A stretch of 64,000 bases of DNA from CAYUQT01 sp964596165 (GCA_964596165.1 CAZQTW010000005.1:1-64000), one strand, 5' to 3'; positions 53,201 to 61,594 are shown, counted from the first letter of the stretch. The notes: generated from the letters alone by a model not told the origin. Numbers and translations: made by a program.

Positions 53201-53421
53201 ATGATGTCGGTGGCCGTGTAGCCTTCGGGATGGCCGACGTGAAGCCCCGCCCCGCTCGGATAGGGAAACATGTCGAGAACGTAGTACTTGGGCTTCTTCG
53301 GATCGAACCCCGGATCCCCCGGGCCTAGCGTCTTGAAGGTCTTGTTCTTCTCCCAGTACGCCTGCCACTTGGCCTCAATGGCCGCGAAGTCATAGCTTCC
53401 AGCGGGTTGTTCAGCACTCAT
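50224..53421 (-). CDS. leuS: Leucyl-tRNA synthetase with large insertions
   Basis: A 1065-residue class I synthetase charging tRNA-Leu. The HIGH motif reads HVGHPEGYTATD and the KMSKS loop KMSKSLKNVINPDD. GWDSFGLPAEQYAIE and the C-terminal GSPKGKLVNIVAT are also LeuS. Bacterial LeuS is usually about 800-880 residues. The extra length lies in a roughly 60-70 residue insertion before EVPVNWCPALGTVLANE and a longer one after the editing-domain segment GTGAIMAVPAHDERDYEFA. Both insertions keep frame, so they look lineage-specific rather than errors. The gene stands alone; the next downstream gene on the strand is waaF, 119 bases away. Confidence 0.96.
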   Translation of the reverse strand: MSAEQPAGSYDFAAIEAKWQAYWEKNKTFKTLGPGDPGFDPKKPKYYVLDMFPYPSGAGLHVGHPEGYTATDIIARYKRMKGFNVLHPMGWDSFGLPAEQYAIEHGVHPAVTTQQNIDNIRRQIKSLGFSYDWDRELATSDPKYYKWTQWIFLQMFNAWYDDAADRARPISVLMQELQQGRRLVDPSGNIVINPTPDGGVIDAWTGGPPGLRHFNELSVEEQREVIDDHRLAYEAEVPVNWCPALGTVLANEEVTNEGLSDRGNHPVYRRPLKQWMLRITKYAERLIRDLDGLDWPEPIKLMQRNWIGRSEGADVDFPLADEAVHAARRAGLSEVIRVFTTRPDTLFGATYMVLAPEHPLVEAITTADQKAQVEAYCQEASRKSDLSRTDLAKEKTGVFTGAYALDPVYPEDDPRARIPIWVADYVLMTYGTGAIMAVPAHDERDYEFAKAFKLPIVDVVHPWPLQAARYFTEHGGRLHDVEQNWRMYLACLWAMKAADPQQGYGDILNLLQKTKPEDLKVPRPDEGVAGWGSGPAEPVPAKASNLDLWRSAIDRWFPGALIKDPGTLRSLLEGGRYFEIVGAAFSGDGFAVNSGRFNGLPTAEFKEKIVKWLEEQECGGFAVNYKLRDWIFSRQKYWGEPFPILHGDDGSTVAVGEGELPVELPPMQDFKPTPSTGESDVLPDPPLGRAKEWVTVRRDGRTYRRDLNTMPQWAGSCWYFTRFIDSLNESRMVDPAKEKYWMPIDLYVGGAEHAVLHLLYSRFWHKVLFDLGHVSTPEPFTKLFNQGMIRSFAYRDSRDIYVGYDQIDFREDGAYHKQTGEKLKEAVEKMSKSLKNVINPDDQVREYGADTFRLYEMYMGPLDAAKPWNTRDVPGVHRFLQRAWRLVVDPDTGDLVAAVKDVEPDQDALRVLHQTIRKVGDDIERMRFNTAIAQMIVFVNEMTSREIRPRKVLADFVKVLAPFAPHIAEELWQRLEGNGWSRSIAFETWPLYDENLAREPEIEVAVQIGKKVRARFTVPADATDEAIQAKALADEVVKQAIAGKTIRNIRVAGSPKGKLVNIVAT

Positions 53422-53529
53422 AATTCCAGACCTTGCCTACGAGTGGGACTGCATAGATTCCGAAAAGCCAGGATGTTACGCTCCTGCGCTCCAACGTACA
53501 AGCGCGACTGACTGAGCGAAAACGAAAGG

Positions 53530-53931
53530 CTAGTCTAACCGCAATCGCTGGTAGTCGCCGGGGCGTAGAATCAGCGTCCCACCGATAGTCCTGCCAAAAC
53601 ATGGTCTGAAGTGCTTGTCGCCGGTGAGCAAATGGCTCGCCCCACATGCGATGGCGGCCAAGACAATCGGACGGTCCTTTTGAGGGAGTTCAACGCCTTG
53701 GGGTAGATCGATTGCGGGCACCCGGGTCACCAAACGGAACGGACGAAGAAACCCCGCGAGAGCTTCGGTACGGTGAGGACACTTCAGGGCAACGTTGTGG
53801 TAAGCTTCTGCCGCCGCATAAGAAGACGTAATCTACTCGGTGTCGGACAATCTCGACAACATCGAAAGCCGGCACGTCGGGTCATGCGCTACAGAGAAGA
53901 GAATGTTCGCGTCCAGGAAGACTCGATCCAC
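53530..53931 (-). pseudogene. PIN-domain toxin gene interrupted by an in-frame TAG
   Basis: The frame from GTG 53931 reads VDRVFLDANILFSVAHDPT, a PIN opening with its metal-binding Asp. It meets TAG at 53835-53833 (codon 33). The same frame then continues as ITSSYAAAEAYHNVALKC to ASHLLTGDKHFRPCFG and stops at 53530. So one codon separates two halves of a 133-codon PIN ribonuclease, the toxin type of VapC-like systems. The GTG overlaps the stop of the full-length antitoxin frame by one base, as in intact pairs. The 3' part alone could start at GTG 53733 but would lack the active site. Confidence 0.75.
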
Positions 53932-54155
53932 TACGGCGCTCCAACCGGTTTGTCGTGGTCAGTCTTCTCAAGATCCAACCCCATTTTCCGCACCAGCTTC
54001 ACGGCTCGCGCCTAATCATTCGAATCTACGGAGTTGAAAAGCAGGAACTCCGCGACTCGCTCATCGGAATAGGTCTCCACATGCACGTGAGCACGGGCGG
54101 CTTTCACCGTTCGACTTCGTGGAACACTCGCTTTCCTGCGTGTCTTCGTACTCAT
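53931..54155 (-). pseudogene. Antitoxin gene with an in-frame TAG, partner of the PIN gene
   Basis: ATG 54155 has AAGGTG at good spacing and begins MSTKTRRKASVPRSRTV. Then ARAHVHVETYSDERVAEFLL follows, and the frame ends at TAG 54014-54012 after NSVDSND. In frame, it continues as ARAVKLVRKMGLDLEKTDHD to a second TAG at 53933-53931, exactly where the PIN gene starts. The longer reading (74 codons) fits the length and pairing of a small antitoxin. The 47-residue product would lack the C-terminal helix that normally binds the toxin. It is not assigned to a named antitoxin family. Confidence 0.6.
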
Positions 54156-54297
54156 GATCGCACCTTGTCTCATGCGTTCATCACGAGCTCTCACCGACAA
54201 CCCGTGCCTTCGGTGCCTATTCTATCACAGACAGGCCGGAACCTAGCCTGCATTTGCAGACAGTGCCAACCCGTAGGTGGGACTGAACGCCTGTCTA

Positions 54298-54322
54298 GGG
54301 GCGGGCCGACGTGATCCGCCCC
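54298..54322. terminator. GC-rich hairpin near the end of the Gfo/Idh gene
   Basis: Seven base pairs (54298-54304 with 54316-54322) and an 11-base loop, located between the antitoxin start region and the 3' end of the oxidoreductase gene. There is no T-run on the minus strand, so a Rho-independent terminator role is doubtful. Confidence 0.25.
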
Positions 54323-54338
54323 CGACAGAGATTATTCG

Positions 54339-55622
54339 CTAAGAGAAGGTCACCTCATCCTTCGCAACGTCGTACCTGGCGATCTTCCCCTTCACCATGC
54401 CCTGCATCGCCATCGCAAGCGCCGTATGGACGCAGTAGCCGAATTCGATATGACTCTTCGGCTTCTGGCGGGTACGAACGCAATTCAGGAAGTCCTTCCA
54501 GTGTTCGATCGTACTGCCGAGCTTGGTGCTCTTGAGTTCGACTCTCTCGGCCTTCTTGCCCTTGCCCTTGCCGCCCTGTTGCGGATGGAACTGGACGTTC
54601 TTGCAGCCTTCTTCCCAGCTCGTCGCGTCGAACGTCAGGGCGCCCTCGTCACCACGAATGGACGGGCCGGTGTTGAAATCGTTCGCCAACGTGCAAACCA
54701 ACACGACCGAGAGCTTCTCGGGATAGTCGATGCAGCAGTTGAACGAATCCGGGACCTCGCGATCGTACGTCGTGTACTCGAAGATCCCGCCCGACGCGGC
54801 CGTCATTGAGGGGCAGCCAAGACCGAGCATGTAGACAAAAGGCGTGAAGACGTGCGGCAGCAGGTCCGTGCTCGGACCGCCCGCATAGTCCAGATACTTC
54901 CGCCAACTGAAGAATCGGTCGACCGTGAACGGCACCTTGGGGGCATCGCCCAGGAACGCTTCCCAGTCGAGATCCGGGCCGGGCTTGGCGTTCGGATCGG
55001 GGATATGCATCCGCTCGCCCCAATCACCGTTCCGGTAGTAGCCCGCCTGGATGAGCCGGGGCTTGCCGATCATGCCCTTCTTAATCAACTCACCCACCTC
55101 CGCCCAGATCGCGCTCGACGTCCCCTGCGTCCCAACCTGAATTATGCGGTTCAGCTTCAGCGTCTCATCTCGAAGCTGTTTCGCCTCGGCAATCTGCAGC
55201 CAGTGTCCCAGCGGCTTCTCGCAGTACACATCCTTGCCCGCACGAACCGCATCAAGCGCATGCGGGATGTGCAAACGGTCGGGCGAGGACACACACACCA
55301 CATCGACGTTTTTGTCGGCCAGGAGATCGCGATGTTTCCTGTAGGCCTTGGCCTTCGTCTCCGCCGCGATCTTGTTCATCCGGGGGGCGTAGGCGTCACA
55401 GACGGCCACGATTTCCAGCTTCTCACCCTGCTTGATCAGTTCCTGAACCGCATGAACGTGCGAGGCCCCGCGCCCACCGACCGCAATGAACCCGACGCCG
55501 AGCTTCTCATTCGCCTGGGCGGCGGAAACCCGTGAGATCTTCGCCGTCGTCGCCGCGGCGGCCGTCGCCGCCGCCACACGAATGAAACCACGACGCGTCA
55601 ACTCGTTTGAACGCCCGTTCAT
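54339..55622 (-). CDS. Tat-exported Gfo/Idh/MocA-family oxidoreductase
   Basis: A 427-residue NAD(P)-dependent sugar oxidoreductase-like protein with a twin-arginine signal (LTRRGFIRVAAATAAAA, Arg10-Arg11). The Rossmann part starts KLGVGFIAVGGRGASHV. YCEKPLGHW is the conserved EKP lysine motif, and TQGTSSAIWAEVGELIKKG follows. Exported members of this family, with the cofactor loaded before export, are abundant in planctomycetes and usually of unknown substrate. ATG 55622 has GGAGG nine bases upstream; the longer frame is not supported. Confidence 0.88.
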   Translation of the reverse strand: MNGRSNELTRRGFIRVAAATAAAATTAKISRVSAAQANEKLGVGFIAVGGRGASHVHAVQELIKQGEKLEIVAVCDAYAPRMNKIAAETKAKAYRKHRDLLADKNVDVVCVSSPDRLHIPHALDAVRAGKDVYCEKPLGHWLQIAEAKQLRDETLKLNRIIQVGTQGTSSAIWAEVGELIKKGMIGKPRLIQAGYYRNGDWGERMHIPDPNAKPGPDLDWEAFLGDAPKVPFTVDRFFSWRKYLDYAGGPSTDLLPHVFTPFVYMLGLGCPSMTAASGGIFEYTTYDREVPDSFNCCIDYPEKLSVVLVCTLANDFNTGPSIRGDEGALTFDATSWEEGCKNVQFHPQQGGKGKGKKAERVELKSTKLGSTIEHWKDFLNCVRTRQKPKSHIEFGYCVHTALAMAMQGMVKGKIARYDVAKDEVTFS

Positions 55623-55793
55623 AGAAGATACCTCCGATAGCAGCGGTCGCGGAAGTTGGAGCCCGATTTCGAACCCGTTCGGGCCGACCGGCCGCTCGAA
55701 ATCCACTGTGAAGAGTGTAGTCAACCGTCCCATCGTGTAAAGATCCCCTGAGTATCGAGGACAGGATGTCGCGGAGGATGCGAGAGAAACGCC

Positions 55794-57395
55794 CTACAGG
55801 CTGGAGACGAGATCAAACTCCATGCGCGGCTGTCCGGTGAGCTCCGTGCGCGTCGTCAGCCACCGACGAAGTGCCTCTTGCTTGACCGGCACGTTCCCCA
55901 GGCTGGCCAGTTCAATCGCCGCCGCACCGCTCGCCAGGTAGACCGCCTGCATGACATGGGCGCCGGCCGCCAGACCCATGGTGATCGTTGCCAGCAGCGC
56001 ATCGCCACAACCCAACCGGTCGATGACTCGGTGGGCCAGGCTGGGCAGATGGTCGCTGCGAAGCCGGCCCGACCACTGCGGTGAGGTGCGATTCTGGCTC
56101 GGCCGGTCGAAAACGACGAGACCGTCTTTTCCCAAGGTCACACACAATCGGCACGCCTGCGTCTTCTGCAGGACGGTGTAGGCCACGTCCGCCAGGCCGC
56201 TATCGAAGTCGTGAACCGACGCCCTGAGTTCCCGCTCGGTGGGACACATCAGATCGATTGCCCCCAGACCGAGCAGGTTGCCCTTTCGGCCGCTGACGTC
56301 GCCGGTAATCACCGCGTGGCCGCGCCGCAATTCAGGCAATACGGCCCCGGTCAGCGCCGGGCTGATCGTCCCGTAACCGAAATCGCAGAAGATCACGCCA
56401 TCCGCGGTCCGACCATGTTCGACGATTGAATCGACCGCATGATGAAGCGTGACCGAATCGAGGGGCTCGGCCTGCCCCTGTTCGACCTTGAATAGCTTGC
56501 TGTCCTCGACGAGGTAACGAGTCTTCTCGATGATGCCGTGATGGTTGTTCAACAGAATCGGCTTGACACCCTCGTCGAGAAGCACCTTGCGAACGTGCTC
56601 ACTCGTCTCGTCCGGACCGATCGCGCTGACGATGATAGGCTTGCCCCCCAACCCGGCGACGTGACGGGCAACGATCGCCGCCCCGCCGACATAACACTGT
56701 TCGTCCAGCTTTCGCAGCGACATCATCGGCGATTCGCTGGCCACATCGAGGGCGTCGCAGAGCACGTAACGATCGAGAACGATGTCGCCGACGACCACGA
56801 TGCGCTTGCCCGCCATTCCGTTGAGTAATCGCTCCGTCGACGCGGGATCGAGCGCATGCCGCCGGCAGAACGTTCGAAGGCGATGCCATTCGAGATCCGG
56901 TTGATGCCCGATCTCGCTGATGAGCTGGGTGCTGCTGAGGACCACATCCCCGCTGGAGAAGAGCACACGCCCGCCGTTGCGTTCGACGATCTCGCGTTCC
57001 GCCAGAAACCCCGGCGACGCGCTGAACTGATATTCGCGCCCCTTCACATAAAGGTCGGGCTTGACGTGCTCCAAGATCTCGCCGGCCGTTGGATTGGGAT
57101 CGATGTAGACGTAGTCCACGAACTCCAACGCCGCCAGGCTCTCCGCCCTGAGTTCCTGCGGGATGTAGGGCCGCATCACCCCTTTGCCGATGGAGGAGTC
57201 GCCCGTCAGGCTGACGACCAGGACGTCTCCTTGCCGCTTGGCAAACTTCAGGTAGCGGATGTGGCCCGGGTGAACGATGTCGAAACACCCATGGCATTGC
57301 ACGATGACTTTGCCGGCCGCTCGGGCGGCCTGCACCTGACGAACCAGGTCGGGCAAATCAAGAATCTTGGGGCTGCTATGTTCCAAAGTGGCCAC
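55794..57395 (-). CDS. HldE-like bifunctional protein with reversed domain order
   Basis: A 533-residue protein. The N-terminal half (to about 160) is a cytidylyltransferase-like adenylyltransferase with CHGCFDIVHPGHIRYLK at residues 34-50. The C-terminal half, from about 193, is a PfkB kinase: KRIVVVGDIVLDRYVLCDA, DEQCYVGGAAIVARHVAGLG and FCDFGYGTISP. In E. coli HldE the kinase comes first. The catalytic loop reads DRLGCGDALL, with Cys463 replacing the usual Ala of GAGD; the base Asp465 is kept. Since separate heptose kinase and adenylyltransferase genes lie at 47.5-49.0 kb, this one may activate a different sugar phosphate. That is inference. Confidence 0.8.
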   Translation of the reverse strand: MATLEHSSPKILDLPDLVRQVQAARAAGKVIVQCHGCFDIVHPGHIRYLKFAKRQGDVLVVSLTGDSSIGKGVMRPYIPQELRAESLAALEFVDYVYIDPNPTAGEILEHVKPDLYVKGREYQFSASPGFLAEREIVERNGGRVLFSSGDVVLSSTQLISEIGHQPDLEWHRLRTFCRRHALDPASTERLLNGMAGKRIVVVGDIVLDRYVLCDALDVASESPMMSLRKLDEQCYVGGAAIVARHVAGLGGKPIIVSAIGPDETSEHVRKVLLDEGVKPILLNNHHGIIEKTRYLVEDSKLFKVEQGQAEPLDSVTLHHAVDSIVEHGRTADGVIFCDFGYGTISPALTGAVLPELRRGHAVITGDVSGRKGNLLGLGAIDLMCPTERELRASVHDFDSGLADVAYTVLQKTQACRLCVTLGKDGLVVFDRPSQNRTSPQWSGRLRSDHLPSLAHRVIDRLGCGDALLATITMGLAAGAHVMQAVYLASGAAAIELASLGNVPVKQEALRRWLTTRTELTGQPRMEFDLVSSL

Positions 57396-57812
57396 CCGTC
57401 GATCTCGAACCCCTTCAGCGCAGGGGTACTCCCTCCTGAAGGTTATCGGTCGCTGCCGGAGCAGACTTGAAAGGGAATTCGACGCCAGCGGACCGAAAGA
57501 ATCGTGACACCGATGTAGACGTAATCCATTGATTAGAAATCACTTATCGAGATCGACTAAAAGGCAATAATTCAGACCTATAATGGGCTGTTCCATGCGC
57601 ATGTTATCCACGCGTTCCAGCCTTGTTAGATGGGCGGGGGGCCGTCACACATCGCCAGTGTCGCAGTTGGGAGGAAAATGCCGCCCGCAGGCGAACCGGG
57701 CTGTCCCCAACGCCGACTCGTTGCCGCAACTTCGGCAGACCAAGTAGCCGGGCTGCGCCGGCCCGGCGGCTGTCGGTCCAAGAATCCTCTTCCGCATTCT
57801 CCGGTCAGTCTA
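57396..57812. other. Intergenic region, 417 bases
   Basis: It lies between the HldE-like gene and the hydrogenase-like operon, both on the minus strand. It contains an AT-rich tract (about 57520-57590) with a plus-strand TATAAT at 57579-57584 lacking a -35. It also has a GC hairpin (57747-57753 with 57761-57767) downstream of the operon's last gene but without a T-run. The AT-rich tract probably holds the promoter of the HldE-like gene. No gene is supported. Confidence 0.5.
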
Positions 57813-58574
57813 CTATTCGATCCGCCCAAGCACTCGCAACAGCCCGTCCAAGATCGTGTAGGGATGCGGCGGGCAGCCGGGGACATACAGATCCACGGGG
57901 ACAACGGAGCCGGCCCCGTTGTGAACCTCGGGATGGTCGACGTAAGGCCCGCCGGAGATTGCGCAAGCGCCGACGGCGATGACGATCTTCGGCTGCGGCA
58001 GGGCCTCGTACGTCTTCTTCAACGCAAGCCGCATATTCTCCGAAACCGGCCCGGTGATCAGCAGCCCGTCGGCATGACGCGGGCTCGCCACGAATTGAAT
58101 GCCGAACCGGCCTAGATCGAAAACCAGCGTGCCCAGTACGTTCGTATCCGCCTCGCACGCATTGCATCCACCGGCACTCACCTGGCGCAGCTTCAAGGAA
58201 CGGGCAAAGAGCTTGTGGAGCTTCTGTTCGAACCTGGCCGCCAACTTCAGCGGCTCACAGCCCAGGACCAGGTCTTCCCGTGCACGAGTGGCCATCCGAT
58301 AGTCCTGCGTAAACTGAATCGCCCCCGCCGGACAGGCAGCGGTACACTCGGCGCAGAAGAGGCAGCGGCCCAGATCGACCGTGCAGGAACCGTTCGCGGT
58401 CCTGATCGCATCGGTCGGGCATACAGCCGAGCACCCCGCACATCCGTTACGGCACTTGTCCCGCGCGATCTTCGGGCAGCCGCGGTAGCGATCCGGAAGC
58501 GGAGGGGCCTTCTTCGGAAACGGATACGTCCGATGCCCCTGTCTCAGACGTTCGAACAAGGCCCTCATGCTCAC
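57813..58574 (-). CDS. Fused ferredoxin and NuoB/HyfI-like small subunit of an Ehr-type complex
   Basis: A 253-residue protein joining two subunits that are separate in hydrogenase-4. Residues 41-81 hold two [4Fe-4S] sites (Cys41/45/48/52 and Cys71/74/77/81), as in HyfH/NuoI. From about 130 on it matches the NuoB/HyfI small subunit: Cys137 and Cys140 in GGCNACE, Cys204 in GACAISGG and Cys234 in GCPPHPY bind the proximal cluster. It would pass electrons between the peripheral large subunit and a donor or acceptor at the inner face of the membrane. Six bases separate it from the large subunit gene. It is the last gene of the operon. Confidence 0.88.
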   Translation of the reverse strand: MSMRALFERLRQGHRTYPFPKKAPPLPDRYRGCPKIARDKCRNGCAGCSAVCPTDAIRTANGSCTVDLGRCLFCAECTAACPAGAIQFTQDYRMATRAREDLVLGCEPLKLAARFEQKLHKLFARSLKLRQVSAGGCNACEADTNVLGTLVFDLGRFGIQFVASPRHADGLLITGPVSENMRLALKKTYEALPQPKIVIAVGACAISGGPYVDHPEVHNGAGSVVPVDLYVPGCPPHPYTILDGLLRVLGRIE

Positions 58575-58580
58575 ACATCC

Positions 58581-60110
58581 TTACAGATCATGTCCGCAGT
58601 AGGACAGGTTGAAGCTCTTGTTGCAGAGCGGGAAGTCGGATATCTGCTGCTCGCGCAGCGCCATCGCCAATCCCATCCAGTTGTGGAACGAGGGATCCAC
58701 GACCTTGTAGCATTCGAGGCGACCCTGTCCGTCCGTGACGGCCACATGGCAGATCTCACCTCGCCAGCCTTCCACAAGCGACACCACCATGGAACTCGGA
58801 CGAAGTGCGCCGACATCAACTCGCGGCGGTCCATCCGGCAGGGTCTCGAGTTGCTCGCGGATGAACGCCACCGATCGATTGATCTCAAGCCACCGGACCT
58901 GGGCTCGGGCAAAGACGTCGCCCGTATGCCATGTCGATACCGGAATGTGCGAGAACCGGAAGATGCCGAAAGGGTGTTCGAATCGAACGTCGCGCTCGAC
59001 ACCACACGCGCGGGCCGCCACGCCTACCAGTCCCAGTTCGTCGCACATCGGTCGGGATACGGTGCCAGTGTCTTCAAACCTCGCAAAAACCGAAGGGGTG
59101 TCCCACAAGAGTGCGACTGCCCCCGACACGCTCTTGAACGTGCGGGTCAGTCGATCGAGCAAGTCAACGGATCGCATCTCGTCCAGATCAAACGCAACGC
59201 CCCCGGGGCGAATCCACCCTCTCCCGAATCGGCTGCCGCACGCCCGAGCGGTCATGTTAAGGAAGTCACCGCGTAGACGACCACAGTAGGAAGCCGTCGG
59301 CAGATAGCCGACGTCGCCCGCCAGCGCACCCAGATCACCGGTATGGTTGGCCAGCCGTTCGAGTTCGAGCGCAATACCGCGCACTGCCTCGGCGCGAGGT
59401 GAAATGGTCGTTCCCGTAAGCGCTTCGATCGCCTGGCAGTAGGCCAGTGCATGCCCCACTGTCGTATCGCCGGCCAGCGTTTCCGCGTAGTGAATCGTCC
59501 GCCGGTTCGGCCCCCCCACCATCGCCCGTTCGACGCCGCGATGCTGATACCCCAACGAAATCTCCAGGTGCATCACGTCCTCGCCGTGACACTGGAAGCG
59601 AAAGTGACCGGGCTCGATGATCCCCGCGTGCACGGGCCCGACCGCAACCTCGTGCACTTCCTCCCCTTCGACTCGGTAGAAATCGGTCACGCACGGGAGA
59701 ATCTCGTCCTTGGGACCCCGCCCCCACGCGTCATGCCCCGGCCGGTAAGACCTGTGAAACCGGATCGGCTTCAACCACGGGTGCCCTTCGGGCCGAACGC
59801 CCCACTGCTCCGCGATTTCCCGCTCGAACCAATGGGCCTGGGTACAGTCCGGGGTCAGTGCCGGGTAGCTGTCGCTCACGTCGGTAGCCACCGCAAGGAG
59901 CGTGCCCGGTTCCGAGCCCGCCAGAATCGCCGTCAGTCGAACGTGTGCCGGCTCGCCCACCGAACGGCCAAACAGCGTTACTAATCTTCCCCCAGGCCGC
60001 TCGGTCAATTGAAGGACGGCCTCTCGGAAGTCGACGACCGGCACGACCGGCACATGATCCGCGTCCGTGACGTGTTCGTTGTAGGTATGTAGAACCGAAT
60101 TCGAAATCAT
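58581..60110 (-). CDS. NuoCD/HyfG-like large subunit lacking nickel ligands
   Basis: A 509-residue fusion of a NuoC-like N-terminal domain (to about 150; HWFEREIAEQWGVRPEGHPW) and a NuoD/hydrogenase large-subunit domain (PVHAGIIEPGHFRFQCHGED, EISLGYQHRGVE). In [NiFe] hydrogenases the first CxxC lies where this protein has ETLAGDTTVGH (residues 210-220), and the second where it ends with SFNLSYCGHDL. By this reading none of the four nickel cysteines is kept. So it should not be a hydrogenase but an energy-converting hydrogenase-related (Ehr) complex. Its start overlaps the stop of the next subunit by four bases. The electron partner is unknown. Confidence 0.88.
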   Translation of the reverse strand: MISNSVLHTYNEHVTDADHVPVVPVVDFREAVLQLTERPGGRLVTLFGRSVGEPAHVRLTAILAGSEPGTLLAVATDVSDSYPALTPDCTQAHWFEREIAEQWGVRPEGHPWLKPIRFHRSYRPGHDAWGRGPKDEILPCVTDFYRVEGEEVHEVAVGPVHAGIIEPGHFRFQCHGEDVMHLEISLGYQHRGVERAMVGGPNRRTIHYAETLAGDTTVGHALAYCQAIEALTGTTISPRAEAVRGIALELERLANHTGDLGALAGDVGYLPTASYCGRLRGDFLNMTARACGSRFGRGWIRPGGVAFDLDEMRSVDLLDRLTRTFKSVSGAVALLWDTPSVFARFEDTGTVSRPMCDELGLVGVAARACGVERDVRFEHPFGIFRFSHIPVSTWHTGDVFARAQVRWLEINRSVAFIREQLETLPDGPPRVDVGALRPSSMVVSLVEGWRGEICHVAVTDGQGRLECYKVVDPSFHNWMGLAMALREQQISDFPLCNKSFNLSYCGHDL

Positions 60111-61588
60111 GGCTTGCCTTCAATGATCGCAGCCGCCTGTTCGAGCCCTTGCACCAACAGGTCCGGAATCCAAAGGCCCAGCACCACCAGCACCACCAGC
60201 AAGATCCCGACGATCGCCCGATCGAGCAGCCCCGCATCCTCCTGCCGAGCCGTCGAGGCCGGCAGCCCCCAAACGACGCCGGTCAGATGCCGCAGAGCCC
60301 CCACAAACACAATTCCAGCCCCCAGGAGGAACAGCCCCAGTGTCCAAAACGCCTTCTGTTCAACCGCCGCACGAACGATCAAGAACTCGCTCATGAAGAT
60401 GGCGAATGGTGCAGCTCCAACGAGAGTTAGAAGGCTGCCGAGCAACCCCTTACCCCACACGGGGGCCGCTCGCAGACCGCCCGAAATGCGCCTCATGTCA
60501 TACGTGCCATATACCTGCCCGATTCGGCCGGCGGAGAAGAAAGCCAAGGATTTGCCCAACGAGTGGTTCAATGCGTGCAACAGCGCGGCGAACGTGCCGA
60601 GGCCCCCGAGCCCAAGTCCGATGGCGATGATCCCCAGATGTTCGACGCTGCTATACGCGAACAGACGTTTCAGGTCTCGCTGGAACACGATGAACGCTCC
60701 GGCCAGCAAAACGGAGAGGATTCCGAACGTAAGCAACAACCGCATGGCCCAGTGGCCATGCCCCGTGGCGCCCTCCACCAGCGGAACATATCGCATGATG
60801 CAGTAGAGGGCGGCATTCAACATGAACCCGGAGAACAACGCGGAAACGGGCGCCGGGGATTGACTGTGAGCGTCCGGCAGCCAACTGTGCATGGGAGCCA
60901 GCCCCACCTTGGTCCCGTAACCCACCAGCAGGAAAAGAAACGCCAACTTGATCAGCTTGGGATCAAGCCCGGCGGCCTGCCGACTGAGGGTCGTCCACAG
61001 AAGTGCCTGCGACGCCGGAAGGTTGAGCCGATCGGCCGCCGCTCCGACGAACAGCGTCCCCATGAAGGCGAACGCGATACCGACCGAGCAGATGATGACG
61101 TACTTCCACATCGCCTCCAGGGAGGCGGGCGTTCGGTGGATGCAAATCAGGAAAGCGGTGACCAACGTCGTCGCTTCCATTCCCACCCACAGGATCCCGA
61201 TGTTGTTGGAGACGAGCACCAACGTCATCGCCGCCAGTGCGCCAAACCAAAGCAGTGCGAATCGCCGGGCCAGATCATCCGTCAAGTGTCCCTCGCCGAT
61301 CTCCTCGCGAAAGTAGACCCAAGCGTAGAACGAACTCAGCAGGAAGACGAGTGCCATGATGACGAGGTGGTACGCCGAGAGCGAATCAATGAAGAGCCAC
61401 GACTGTGCGGCCTCCAGCGGCCCGGACGTTCGCACACCCCATGCGATGCCCAATACCAGGACCGTCGATGCCAATACTCCGGTGCAGACCGCCGCCAAGA
61501 TGAGGCGAGGCGATCGGAGGGCAAGACATGCCGCGCCGCTGAAAAGCGGAACCCACAACACCATCCAGACCAGCCACGACGATTCCAT
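60107..61588 (-). CDS. HyfF/NuoN-like antiporter-type membrane subunit
   Basis: A 493-residue polytopic protein of the Mrp/NuoLMN class. The ion-path residues are kept: Glu138 in WVGMEATTLVTA and Lys227 in GYGTKVGLAPMHSWLPDAHS. The HyfF-like pattern SQSPAPVSALFSGFMLNAAL and LNHSLGKSLAFFSAG with central lysine also occurs. It probably moves protons or sodium ions coupled to electron transfer by the soluble arm. It overlaps the large-subunit gene by four bases and follows the HyfE-like gene by six. Confidence 0.9.
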   Translation of the reverse strand: MESSWLVWMVLWVPLFSGAACLALRSPRLILAAVCTGVLASTVLVLGIAWGVRTSGPLEAAQSWLFIDSLSAYHLVIMALVFLLSSFYAWVYFREEIGEGHLTDDLARRFALLWFGALAAMTLVLVSNNIGILWVGMEATTLVTAFLICIHRTPASLEAMWKYVIICSVGIAFAFMGTLFVGAAADRLNLPASQALLWTTLSRQAAGLDPKLIKLAFLFLLVGYGTKVGLAPMHSWLPDAHSQSPAPVSALFSGFMLNAALYCIMRYVPLVEGATGHGHWAMRLLLTFGILSVLLAGAFIVFQRDLKRLFAYSSVEHLGIIAIGLGLGGLGTFAALLHALNHSLGKSLAFFSAGRIGQVYGTYDMRRISGGLRAAPVWGKGLLGSLLTLVGAAPFAIFMSEFLIVRAAVEQKAFWTLGLFLLGAGIVFVGALRHLTGVVWGLPASTARQEDAGLLDRAIVGILLVVLVVLGLWIPDLLVQGLEQAAAIIEGKP

Positions 61589-61594
61589 ACCGCC

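Noticed and set aside
53530..54155. Genome-wide reassignment of TAG to an amino acid
   Set aside because: Conserved genes in the same window (hisD, tsaD, hom, nadK) terminate with TAG at the normal family end.
57579..57584. A perfect TATAAT on the plus strand
   Set aside because: No -35 box at normal spacing, and the nearest downstream genes are on the minus strand.
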